This document shows, piece by piece, positions 25,901 through 33,220 of a stretch of 64,000 nt of DNA. Each line of letters starts with the position of its first letter. Position 1 is the stretch's first letter. Origin of the DNA: Rotaria sordida. Taxonomy: Eukaryota; Rotifera; Eurotatoria; Philodinida; Philodinidae. The stretch covers positions 1 through 64,000 of the forward strand of contig CAJNOL010000111.1 in the NCBI GenBank assembly GCA_905250125.1. Direction: 5' to 3'. A program made the position numbers and the translations under genes. The notes under the pieces are model-generated. The model searched no databases, had not been told where the DNA came from, and saw only the letters and a program-made list of their open reading frames with translations.

Positions 25901-26298
25901 TCAATGTTATTGTATCTATAATTAATATTGATGTTTACTATTTTTTGTTTTTCTAAGGTAAACCAACTGAACAAGTGGATAATTGTTCATTATTATCAGT
26001 GATAAGTTCAAAATCAGATATTCTAAAATCAAAATTTGATGAAAAAATTCTTTTAAATAAGAATGAAGAAAATTTATCATTAAATACAGAAAAAAGGGGT
26101 GAAAATGAAAATAGACGAAGAAGATATGTTAATCATCATCGTTCAAATACAGTTCCTAGACGTAATCGAAAAATAAAAATAAAATCATTAATAAATAATC
26201 AAGATGAAAATAATAAATCAAATAGAAATCAATCATTTTCAATATCATTATTACAAATTCAATCAAAACAACGTCGACCTTTTATTAATCATCATTGA
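4940..26298 (+). CDS. T-type (Cav3) voltage-gated calcium channel alpha-1 subunit
   Basis: Pore-forming plasma-membrane subunit of a low-voltage-activated calcium channel. Exons read: 4940-5514, 8829-9110, 9172-9472, 9526-9867, 10676-11617, 13530-13603, 15795-15927 or 16092-16302, 16732-16887, 16945-17010, 17062-17170, 17230-17894, 18092-18192, 18253-18376, 18434-18716, 18779-18903, 20563-20691, 20754-21188, 21250-21359, 21415-21548, 23245-23327, 23395-23583, 23644-23790, 23849-23971, 24036-24144, 25958-26298. All junctions are GT-AG and in phase, giving about 2,025 residues. Four S1-S6 repeats are visible. Filter residues are Glu391 (SLESW), Glu888 (TQEEW), Asp1481 (SRDGW) and Asp1779 (TGDNW): the EEDD signature of Cav3. 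A helix-loop-helix after IS6 ([17 protein letters not shown]) matches the T-type gating brake, and no beta-subunit AID motif is seen. The I-II linker has a long Asp/Glu run (about 11090-11185). The C-tail (about 190 aa) is short for the family. The exon 11 end lies just before a sequence gap and is the least certain junction. The start could also be the next Met at 4958. Confidence 0.95.
5745..5935 (-). repeat. Second copy of tRNA-headed dispersed repeat (Cav3 intron 1)
   Basis: Read on the minus strand it begins near GGCAATGTGG, continues TTCACTGGTAGAGCACACAC, then the block shared with 3712-3815, and runs into an AT-rich tail with TTTTATTAAAAAAGC. The GGTTCANTGGTAGA string is typical of tRNA A-boxes (for example tRNA-Gly). 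No complete cloverleaf or B-box can be folded by eye, so it is not called a functional tRNA. Confidence 0.5.
7439..8198. mobile_element. Non-autonomous hAT-like element (family 1), interrupted
   Basis: Starts CAGAGATGGAGCCGGTACC and ends CGGTTTCATCTATG, the same termini as the family copies at 24321-25266 and 62387-62742. Flanked by CCTTCTAG (7431-7438) and CCTTCCAG (8199-8206), an 8-bp target duplication with one mismatch, as expected for hAT transposons. A foldback element (7530-8025) fills most of its interior. No transposase frame is seen. Confidence 0.7.
7530..8025. mobile_element. Foldback element nested in the hAT-like element
   Basis: Two inverted arms of about 150 bp: TTTTTTCACCAAAGAAAGGC at the left pairs with GCCTTGTCTTGGTTGAAAAA at the right. 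Inner blocks around AATTTTGAGTTTAA also pair. The loop is a run of imperfect A/T-rich units. The inner arm (GACTAAAGGTTTT ... AATTTTGAGTTT) recurs in the foldback at 36.0-36.5 kb. No coding capacity. Confidence 0.65.
8207..8828. other. Rest of Cav3 intron 1 (no gene)
   Basis: A locally GC-richer stretch (8207-8560) with GGATCCGG- and ACCGG-type words resembling those inside the hAT-like family, then AT-rich sequence to the exon 2 acceptor. No coding potential seen. Confidence 0.5.
11926..12944. mobile_element. Non-autonomous hAT-type element (family 2) in Cav3 intron 5
   Basis: Terminal inverted repeats CAGTGTTGCAACCAGTA and TACTAGTTGCAACACTG begin with the CAGTG common to hAT elements. The flanks AAGCGAAT (11918-11925) and AAGTGAAT (12945-12952) form an 8-bp duplication with one mismatch. 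Length 1,019 bp; the interior contains no transposase-like frame. Sub-terminal ACCGGT-type palindromes are present on both sides. Confidence 0.8.
13849..14099 (+). pseudogene. PIF/Harbinger-like DDE transposase relic (C-terminal part)
   Basis: In Cav3 intron 6. The first frame reads [19 protein letters not shown], resembling the second-Asp block (D-x-G-Y) of DDE_Tnp_4/Harbinger transposases. After a C-run at 13900-13905 the match continues one frame away (13908-14099) as [17 protein letters not shown] then [18 protein letters not shown], which fits the R-x2-IEN-x4-LK block holding the catalytic Glu, and ends at TAG. The shift sits in a homopolymer, so it is decay or a sequencing error. Flanking blocks 13733-13835 and 14433-14540 are inverted copies of each other. 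Only the C-terminal part is recognisable. Confidence 0.65.
14543..15091. mobile_element. TA-flanked foldback MITE (family A, copy 1)
   Basis: Inverted arms of about 200 bp each: CTTAGGGCATATCAAAAGTT at the left pairs with AACTTTTGGTATGTCTTAA at the right. Flanked by TA on both sides, the usual Tc1/mariner target duplication. About 80% similar by eye to 24572-25079. Lies in Cav3 intron 6 next to the Harbinger relic. Non-coding. Confidence 0.8.
15190..15758. mobile_element. TA-flanked foldback MITE (family B) just upstream of exon 7a
   Basis: Termini GAGGTTGGTCCAAAAGTAA and TTACTTTTGGACCACCCTG, flanked by TA. The arms include GAGAGCTGCGGTTTTCAC and its complement, a block also present in the foldback at 46.3-46.8 kb. 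It ends 36 bp before alternative exon 7a, so the element supplies the sequence where a branch point would normally lie or closely adjoin. Non-coding. Confidence 0.8.
15795..15927 (+). CDS. Cav3 alternative exon 7a (domain II S5-pore turret, short form)
   Basis: 133 bp between a CTTCTTCTCCAG acceptor and a GTAAAC donor. It encodes the end of IIS5 ([13 protein letters not shown]), a short turret and the pore-helix start ([14 protein letters not shown]). Three cysteines are present. It starts in phase 2 and ends in phase 0, exactly like the exon at 16092-16302, so either can join exons 6 and 8 in frame while both together would shift the frame. Its turret length is close to that of vertebrate Cav3 channels. 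A TA-flanked foldback element ends only 36 bp upstream of this exon. Confidence 0.9.
16092..16302 (+). CDS. Cav3 alternative exon 7b (domain II S5-pore turret, long Cys-rich form)
   Basis: 211 bp, acceptor ...CGTAG, donor CAG|GTATCC. It encodes a second version of the same segment: [13 protein letters not shown], a turret 26 residues longer containing the cysteine cluster KCQCCTC, then [14 protein letters not shown]. Six cysteines are present against three in exon 7a. Same splice phase as 7a and only 164 bp downstream of it. Alternative domain II turret exons (12a/12b) are known in invertebrate Cav3 channels such as that of Lymnaea, where they change sodium versus calcium permeation. Assigning this pair to that system is inference from position and layout. 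Confidence 0.88.
17976..18075. other. 100-N assembly gap in the Cav3 gene
   Basis: A run of exactly 100 N, a conventional filler for a gap of unknown size. The exons on either side join in phase (CAA | ACG), so the channel frame is intact, but additional II-III linker sequence could be hidden. Confidence 0.98.
19050..19340. repeat. Degenerate tandem repeat in Cav3 intron 15
   Basis: About five to six diverged units of roughly 40-50 bp built on words such as AGCCTTTGAGGACC, TATGGGTATCC and ATATAATAG, GC-richer than the surroundings. Flanking sequence (18935-19050 and 19340-19385) is also unlike ordinary intron sequence. The rest of the intron (19390-20560) shows nothing recognisable. Confidence 0.6.
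21654..22233. mobile_element. Foldback element in Cav3 intron 19
   Basis: Inverted arms of more than 200 bp: CTTTTCAGTTCAAATTTCAT at the left pairs with ATGAAATTTGAACTGAAAAG at the right, and GTCTTAAGATGATAT pairs with ATATCATCTTAGGAC. A loop of about 70 bp separates them. Target duplication not resolved. Non-coding. Confidence 0.75.
22512..22846. mobile_element. Short foldback MITE in Cav3 intron 19
   Basis: Termini ACTAACGAGGAAAGTACCCG and CGGATACTTCTCTCGTTAGT form long inverted arms. TAT occurs on both sides, compatible with a TA or TAT target duplication. 335 bp, no coding capacity. Unrelated by eye to its neighbour at 21.7-22.2 kb. Confidence 0.72.
24321..25266. mobile_element. Non-autonomous hAT-like element (family 1), interrupted
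   Basis: Starts CATAGATGAAATAGGTACCG, ends CCGATTCCATCTATG. Flanks AGAACGAT and GAAACGAT agree at six of eight bases. The interior is clearly homologous to 62387-62742 (for example CAATTAGTTTAACAAATAG and ATTTCATTTTAAGACTCGG in both), except that a TA-flanked MITE (24572-25079) is inserted here. Located in Cav3 intron 24. Confidence 0.82.
24572..25079. mobile_element. TA-flanked foldback MITE (family A, copy 2), nested
   Basis: Termini CTTATGGTATAGCAAAAGTT and AACTTTTGCTATGTCCTAAG, flanked by TA. The uninterrupted host copy at 62.4-62.7 kb reads AATTTAACTCAAAAC where this one reads AATTTA, element, TAACTCAAAAC. The insertion point and the TA duplication are therefore defined directly. Close relative of 14543-15091. 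Confidence 0.88.
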
Positions 26299-26306
26299 AA
26301 TTTATT

Positions 26307-26322
26307 AAAATAAATAAATAAT
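26307..26322 (+). terminator. Likely polyadenylation signals of the Cav3 gene
   Basis: Overlapping AATAAA hexamers directly after the stop codon. This would give a very short 3' UTR, so a more distal signal (another AATAAA near 26390) is also possible. Confidence 0.4.
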
Positions 26323-27189
26323 TCCGTCCAAAATCAAATTCACCTGAGAGACAATGATTTATCTTAGATATATTAATCTTTATTTAAAACAATAAATCTA
26401 ACGTCTACAATTATTTATATAAAAACTTAATCCTTTTCTTTTTCTTTTTTGTCTCAATATTGTATCTACCGGTCGACGCATATTTTTCTCTGTGTGTTCC
26501 TATTCATTGTGTGTCAATTGCATATCAATCTTCTTTTGTTTTAATAGAAAAGAAAAATATTTCGATTTTTTTCTTTTTTTGCAAAAAAATGTTTTCACAC
26601 ATCGATAAAAGATCTAATTATTAAGAAGTTTATTCATATAGAAACAAACTATATTGATTATCATTATCAAATAAAACTATTCGATATATAATAATAAATT
26701 AATTCTTATATTATTAAACAAGATTTTTATCTTTAAATATATTATTTATTTAAGAATATTATCATTCTAATCATCTTCTACATTTCAATTTATCTTACAT
26801 TCAATCAAACAATATATCATTACTAACATATTATTTTCTCTATTTTAGTTTATCACATTAAATTCTTAGTGGTGGATTTGAAATTTTTATGATGAGGAAC
26901 GATTATAATTCCAAAACCTACTTATAAGATAGTAGTATCACTTCATTATTAAATTATTCTTGCTAGAAATAAACCGAAAACTTCTTTTTGGAATGAGAGT
27001 GATCGACTCACTGCTTCATTACACAGAATAATATCTGATGATGAAATCTTCCAAACTATCACTCGGCAATCGAACTAATATTGTGCTCCTAAAGTAGGCC
27101 TTGTTGAGACTAGTTAAACTTTTCAAGGGCTCACTCCTATGCGCTACTTCTTTCTACAAATGAGTATAGATTATCTTCGTTTTTTTTAA

Positions 27190-27790
27190 TTGTTTTCCAC
27201 TATGAAAATGGGAAAAAAGATCCAGAAATTGAAAAATAAGTTCACCGAAGTACAAGTGATCAATGGCTACGTCCCAACATTCTTCGAAAAATTTGACGAA
27301 GAATGTCTAAAAACTTCAAAACTACTATTTGAACCGTCAAGCAGAGTGTTCAATGATGATTTAGGCAAAAAAATCTTATCCAAAAATAAACGTTGAAAAG
27401 TTAAAAGAAGACCAAAGACCAATAAGAAAAATATATTGTCAATGGATTAGAAAGAATATCAACTGTCATTCATTGAAAAGAATCATCTTCATTGATGACA
27501 AAAAAAAAACGGTCACTTTAATCCAAAAAACGACGTTGTTTCGGCTGATAACCGATCTGATGGCGATGAACTATATGAAATCGAAAAATATCCAGTGTGC
27601 ATCCTGGCATACTCTTACATCTCCATATGTTTTTTTCAAAATCTCATATCAATAAAAAAGCTCAAGAATGGTGAAAAAAGAACTTTAAATTCTCTAGAAC
27701 TTAATCCATGAGATTATTCTATCTAAAATAGCATCTCAAACCATGTCAAGTATCATTAAGTTAAAACAATCAATGGTTTGATGTCAACAA
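27190..27790 (+). pseudogene. Tc1/mariner-like transposase relic
   Basis: Degenerate across several frames. A lysine-rich segment leads to IIFIDDKK (about 27480-27505), which fits the first catalytic-Asp block. The next frame gives NPKNDVVSADNRSDGDE then KYPVCILAYSYIS, typical of the segment following it. LNSLELNP, a stop, then DYSI matches the family motif SPDLNPxDYSIW with the catalytic Asp read as Glu. At least five internal stops and one or more frameshifts. Terminal repeats were not located. Sequence from 26870 to 27190 may hold the N-terminal part but is too decayed to read. Confidence 0.6.
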
Positions 27791-28127
27791 ATTGATATCG
27801 TTTATCAACGAGAAGTAATTTTTGCATTTCCTTCAAAGAGTTTATTCAGTGAAAAAAACATGATGGTGAACTGATTATAGATCAATCTAGTTCTACTTTA
27901 TTCTAGCTTTTAAAACATATTATTATTATTATTTCTCTTTTGCTCTTAAAAATAAAATCATTTTTCTCAAATGTCACATCCGGTATATTTTCGATAGTAA
28001 AGAATAATTATTTTTCTTTGTTTATTTATCAACATATAAATTATATTTGACAGTGTTTTATGGCATGAAACGAAATTAAAATTAATCATTATCATATATA
28101 TTAGATAATTTATCATTTAAAATGGAC

Positions 28128-28230
28128 TCAAATAGTTTAAGAGACTTTTATTTTTCAACTTTTTCATTGAACATTCATAGCTAACTCAAATCGAAATAGT
28201 GCTTTCAATAAATCTTGAAATTCTCTATCG
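28128..28230 (+). repeat. Solo end related to the HP1-intron foldback
   Basis: AGTTTAAGAGACTTTTATTTT then TCATAGCTAACTCAAATCG matches the arm of the foldback at 38396-38940. The partner arm was not found nearby, so this looks like a truncated copy. Confidence 0.5.
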
Positions 28231-28644
28231 AATATTCATAATCATCATTGATCTCAGCATAAGGTAATAGACTCTACTATTATAGATTACATTTCCTACA
28301 TATTATCGATCGTGTCGCTTCATTTACTCATTCAGATAATTTTCCAAAATATATAAGTATTGGACTAAATTCTTATTCAGTATCATTGGATTTCTCCTTC
28401 GGTTTATTGTTTGATGATGTGAACGATTTGTATTTAAGTCATGTTGACGAAGGGAAAAGATAAGAACATAAATATCTTTTTCTGTAACTCTTAGTAATAA
28501 ATAGAAACATAAGAAGTACATTTTAGGTGAAGTATCTATCGACTTGTTGTTAAAATGGAAGTGGAAGATAAACAATGCTTTTCGTGAGAATTGTAGTAAA
28601 CTGAAAATTCCGTTTGACAAAATACACAGTGAACTTGTTCCAAA

Positions 28645-28853
28645 CTGAAGGAATGCAATAAACGCATTGCAGAAACCGAAAAATTTTCCGAAATAAATAA
28701 CACCCTAGAAAAAAAACATACGTTAATACATCAAATGAAGAAAAAGAATAGAAAGATGTCAAGACTAAATTGGCAAAAACCATCGCTTTACAAAAGGTCA
28801 AACTCAACGTTGGTGGTGATAGGTACACAACAAGTATTGATACTAAAGACCTG
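28645..28853 (+). pseudogene. Broken BTB/T1 (KCTD-like) gene fragment
   Basis: One frame gives KECNKRIAETEKFSEINN (28645 onward, coiled-coil-like). After a frame change near 28750 another gives VKLNVGGDRYTTSIDTKDL (about 28797-28853). V-x-LNVGG-x-x-Y-x-TS is the start of the BTB_2/T1 tetramerisation domain of KCTD and Kv proteins. The homology stops about 20 residues into the domain, and a 310-bp inverted-repeat element begins about 100 bp further on. No promoter or flanking exons seen, so this is a remnant. The long open frame on the opposite strand is a shadow. Confidence 0.6.
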
Positions 28854-28950
28854 CGGAACAGTCCAGAATTCCGAAAAACCTCATTTTTCCCGTCCCGCGA
28901 GACAATTGGGATTGTCCTGAAAAGTTTTCGAGACGGGACATTCGGGATCG

Positions 28951-29260
28951 AGCGGTGTCCAAGGACTGAGGAATAGGAATTCCTACTCAGTTCCCTGACA
29001 TTTCCTTGAATGCTAAAATTAAAAAAATACAATATCCACGTACTTATTACTCTTACATTCGTTTTCATCAAGAAATTTGTGCACATGAACGTATGAGTAC
29101 GAAAATTATTGCAAAAAAAAGCATTATCTTGACTTTCATGAATGAGGGAACTGTGATGGAAATAATGGTCAATTCTCATTTCCCCAAGGAATTATCATAG
29201 CTACACTGGCAATTCCTCTACTAATTAGGAATTCCTATTTCTCAATCCTTGGACACTGCT
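28951..29260. mobile_element. Inverted-repeat MITE (310 bp)
   Basis: Termini AGCGGTGTCCAAGGACTGAG and CTCAATCCTTGGACACTGCT; the inverted match extends through GAATAGGAATTCCT. The CAGTGTCC core resembles hAT termini, but no convincing 8-bp flanking duplication is visible. Non-coding. Confidence 0.7.
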
Positions 29261-30282
29261 GAAAATAGTGGATTTTTTGTATATCAGAAATAGTTTTTGA
29301 GTATTTTTAATATTGAAACCAACTCGAAACTAAATGAATTATATACCAGTTTGTAGCCCTTGCTTCGCTGTATCGAATGGTATATAAACGAAATCGGCTC
29401 GCATGGAAAAAAAATTCAAACAGATCGAAATCATGTTAGATAGTATGCAATAAAATCATATTCAATAGGATACCCAATAGAAGAGTGGTATTATTGATGG
29501 CATCGATAGCTCATAAAACAATAATAGTTTTTATATGAAACGATGCAGAATTAAATGCTCTTTCTAATGAAGATAAATTGAGCTTTCAATGTTTTCAATA
29601 GCTTGTCTATTTTGATCGAATATTGAATTACTATGATTACACTTAACTCACATCAAAGACGCAAAAAAGACTGAAAATGACCTATATGATATTTTACAAC
29701 ATTTTCGCTTGAAAAAAGGGCTCAACATGCATATTCTTACTTGGATATACTTTAATAAAATGAGCCTTACCTTTATAAAAGAAATTGCCAATCAAATATC
29801 AATAAACCCCTAGTAGCCCATTTTCTATAGCTTATACGCACCCGTCCTTTAATAAAAACGAATTCCATGGAAAGATAAATTAAAAATTATTTTACCAAAA
29901 AATATTTCGTTAATACGTAATGATCATATCGAAGTACATTCATTTTCAGAATAAGTAGCTCGTAAATCAGCTATAACGTCTTCGAAAATATTAAATTTTA
30001 AATTTCGATGACATTGAGTTTTTCATTAAATTTTTTCATAAATGTCCAAATGAAAAATTAAATTTCAAAACTTTACGATAGATGTTCAATACAATAGTAG
30101 TCTAGAACAAAAAGAAAAGAATCATACAGAATGGTTTTAGTCTAAATAATTAATTTAAAAGAAATATTTTTGATATCGAAAAGGCATAACTCAAAAAGTT
30201 AGTTTAAGTAAAAAGAATAGAAACAAAAAATCCTTGTAATGCAGAAAAACACTTTACTTGATGACTTATATTTAATACAGCA

Positions 30283-30430
30283 ATAAAAAAATTGAAATGA
30301 GCAATAATCAAATTTAGCAATAAATATATTGAATCAGCAATAAATATATTGAATGAGCAATATATATATTGAATGAGCAATATGTATAATGAATGAGCAA
30401 TAAATATAATGAATGATGAATAATTAGATG
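30283..30430 (+). repeat. Left sub-terminal repeat array of the MULE
   Basis: About eight units of roughly 20 bp, GAATGAGCAATAAATATATT with variants. Probably transposase-binding sites, by analogy with sub-terminal repeats of other DNA transposons. Confidence 0.8.
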
Positions 30431-30550
30431 GAATGATCAATAATTAATTTAAGTAAAACATAAATGTACATAAAAAGGGCGATAATAATTCATTTGTCTA
30501 CAATAATAAATGTTTTCTCAACTTTATGAAATACTATGTAATTTATACAC

Positions 30551-32419
30551 ATGGCTCAATCGCAAAGTGTAGCACACTATATTTCTGATTCTGAAAATGA
30601 CATTGATATGGAAATTCAACCTTCTGGCAACACAGAAACAGTTAAAAGAAAAAAGCAAAACAGGCGAAAATGGATACCATTATGTACATATAATGATAAA
30701 GATGATATTATTAATAAAATCAAGAATGATGGTATATGGAGCAAAACACATACCAATATCACAAGCGAAGGAAAACGGGTTTATTATAGATGTAATTGAG
30801 TCAAATGGCGTGGAAAACAATGTCCAGCTGGTATTCATCTTTTATATCATAGTGAAAATGAATGTATTACAATGTACAAAACAGAAGATGATCATTTACA
30901 TCAAGAATCAAGATCTATTGGCATAAACCAACAATCAAAAGAAGTAATATGCGAGTTATTCAAAATGAAAATCAAGCCAAAACACATGCTAGAATTATTA
31001 GAAGAGAAAGGTTTACCTGTTCCGAAAAAACAACAATTATCGAATTATTTAACATCATTAAGAGAAAAATGTTACGGTACTTCAACTATTAGCTTAGGTG
31101 AACTCGAAGCTTGGTGTCAACAAAATTCATTTATACCTGACGATGATGATAAGCCTTGGGTATTAAAATATCAGATTGAATATGAAGATGAAATTAATAA
31201 TGACAACGATGATGATAATGTTAGTAATGATGATGATGATAAAAATAAATTTCGATTCTTTGTTACAACTAAAAGATTATTATTTAATGCAAGTATTTCA
31301 AATAAAATCCATGTTGATGCCATTTACAAGTTAATCTGGCAAGAGTTTCCTTGTTTTATTATTGGAACAACTGATATGATCAAACAATTTCATCCATATG
31401 GATTTGCTGTATGTTCTAATGAAAAAGAAAAAGACTTTGAATTCATATTTAGTTGTATTTGTGATGGCTTACGTAATTTAAATTTGCAGATGAATGAACA
31501 AGAATTAGTACTTATTGCAGATGGTGCTGAAGCTATTAGCAATGCATTTTCAAAAGTTTTTGGAACAGACCATAATATTGTTATGTGTTGGTTTCATATG
31601 CGGAAATGTGTAGAAAAAAAGTTAAATTTAGTCGAAGATAAAGCTTTACATAATGAAATTATGAATGATATTGAAACATTACAATTGTCAAAAAATAAAA
31701 AAACATTTAACATTGCTACAAGATTATTCTTAAAAAAATGGGAGAAGCAAGAAAGATGTATTCAATATCTCTCAAGTGAATGGTTAGAATCGAAAAATGG
31801 GTGGTATGAAGGCTTATCAATGTATGTTCCCAGCACAAATAATGCTTTAGAAGCAACAAATCGTATGATTAAAGATGAAGATACATTAAGGGAACGGTTA
31901 GTATTATCAAGATTTACAGTTGTTATATTTTCTATAGTCAATAAATGGTCCAAAGAACGAAATCCTACTCTTATCAATTCAAAAATATTCGAACATCAAC
32001 CATCAATAACATTATCACATTGGACTGATGCATACAATTGGGTTAAGCTTAACAAAGAAGTTATATCTATTTCCAATGATGATACAACAACATATTATTT
32101 GCCTGCTGGTGAAGAAATTACAATAACAGGTAAAGAAATAAAGCGTTATGAAACTTGTAAATTTAACTCGTTTGACATGTACAAGTCCGTCTACTTCAAT
32201 ATATGGTGTGTACGCTTATCTAACAATGCAGAAAAATGGAAAGAAGCAACTTGCACCTGCCCATCATTCTTGAAAAATTATATTTGTAAGCACATCATTG
32301 GTATGTCCATTAGATTAAAATATTGCAAACCTCCACCTGAGGCAAAAAATGTAGCAATTGGTACAAAAAGAAAAAGAGGCAGACCATCGAAAGCAAAAAA
32401 AGCTTTATTAGTACAATGA
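30551..32419 (+). pseudogene. MULE transposase with one in-frame TGA
   Basis: A single frame of 622 codons interrupted only by TGA at 30797-30799 (codon 83). Upstream and downstream halves are in the same frame and form one FLYWCH-like zinc finger: YYRC before the stop, CPAGIHLLYH and DDHLH after it. Then come the MULE catalytic core (VDAIYK, IADGAEA and NNALEATN supplying candidate D, D and E; CWFHMRKC between the last two), a SWIM zinc finger (CTCPSF...CKHIIG) and a basic GRPSKAKK AT-hook tail. No other stop or frameshift, so the copy is young. The stop may be an inactivating CGA-to-TGA change, a sequencing error, or bypassed. A shorter product could start at Met 30872, beginning inside the finger and so lacking most of it. 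Confidence 0.85.
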
Positions 32420-32479
32420 TTAGTTATATATATTTCTTTTTTTTGTTTCTTGTCAATTGTAAATAAAATAATGTAGTTT

Positions 32480-32655
32480 TTCTCTTTTTTTGTTGCTCAA
32501 ATATGAAATTAATGTTGTTATGTAATAAATTATTTATTGCTAATTTAATATTATAATATTGCTCAAATCAAGTTTTCTTATTGCTCAAAAGTTACTGCTA
32601 AATCGTATCTTAACTATTGCTGATTCCAATATTTTTATTGCTTGAATAAATACAA
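32480..32655 (-). repeat. Right sub-terminal repeat array of the MULE
   Basis: Five to six ATTGCTCA/ATTGCTNA units separated by 20-40 bp, the reverse complement of the TGAGCAAT core of the left array. Confidence 0.75.
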
Positions 32656-32699
32656 GCCTTACTTGATAACTTTACTTAGTTTCAAAAAATTTCATAAAA

Positions 32700-33220
32700 T
32701 TCACTTGCACCAGTCATCACAAATGAGAAAGAAGAAATGAAAATTCTGCACAATAGCGATAGACAGACAAAGAATAAGACGTTTTAGTGTCTACTCATTC
32801 AATTGTCTAATATATAAGACACTTTAGTATTTATTACACCCACGCGTCTCAAAAAGAGACGTTTCTAGTGTCTAACTAATATCTAACATAGACTTTAGAC
32901 GTGTGCATCGTCTTATAAGATGGATAGTATTTTTTTGAGGGTGCAATAATTAATGATGAAGCCATTTTTGCGATGTTTTCATAACGATCCTCCACGATCG
33001 TAAATTATCAAGTAGTGCCCTCTATAACTTATTTAAAAAGCGCCAGCCTAATATTTTATAGAAATATTGTTTATATCTTGTTGATTTTTAATATATATAA
33101 ATCTTAATGAACGACCAGTTACACAAAAATCTTCACACAATTCATTCAGAAATAACCAGTAAAAGTAAAGGATAAGCGCCTTCATTCTATCAGTCCGTCA
33201 GCCGATCATATAGTATCAAA
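32700..33220. other. Gene-poor stretch between the MULE and the Tudor remnant
   Basis: Contains diverged short repeats built on AGACGTTTTAGTGTCTA / AGACGTTTCTAGTGTCTA (about 32770-32910). Nothing coding is seen. Confidence 0.4.

Larger units (their letters stand above)
30225..32690 (+). mobile_element. MULE (Mutator-like) DNA transposon, near-complete
   Basis: A transposase reading frame bracketed by arrays of short sub-terminal repeats in opposite orientation (30283-30430 and 32480-32655). Diverged inverted termini are seen around ACTTGATGACTTATATTT (left) and AAATACAAGCCTTACTTGAT (right). Exact ends and the usual 9-10 bp MULE target duplication could not be fixed by eye. Confidence 0.75.

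Noticed and set aside
28550-29179. 209-codon minus-strand open frame
   Set aside because: Antisense shadow of the BTB fragment and the inverted-repeat element; no protein family features.
30283-30430. CRISPR-like array of regularly spaced 20-bp repeats
   Set aside because: Eukaryotic context, AT-rich near-contiguous units without unique spacers, and mirror-image units at the other end of a MULE.
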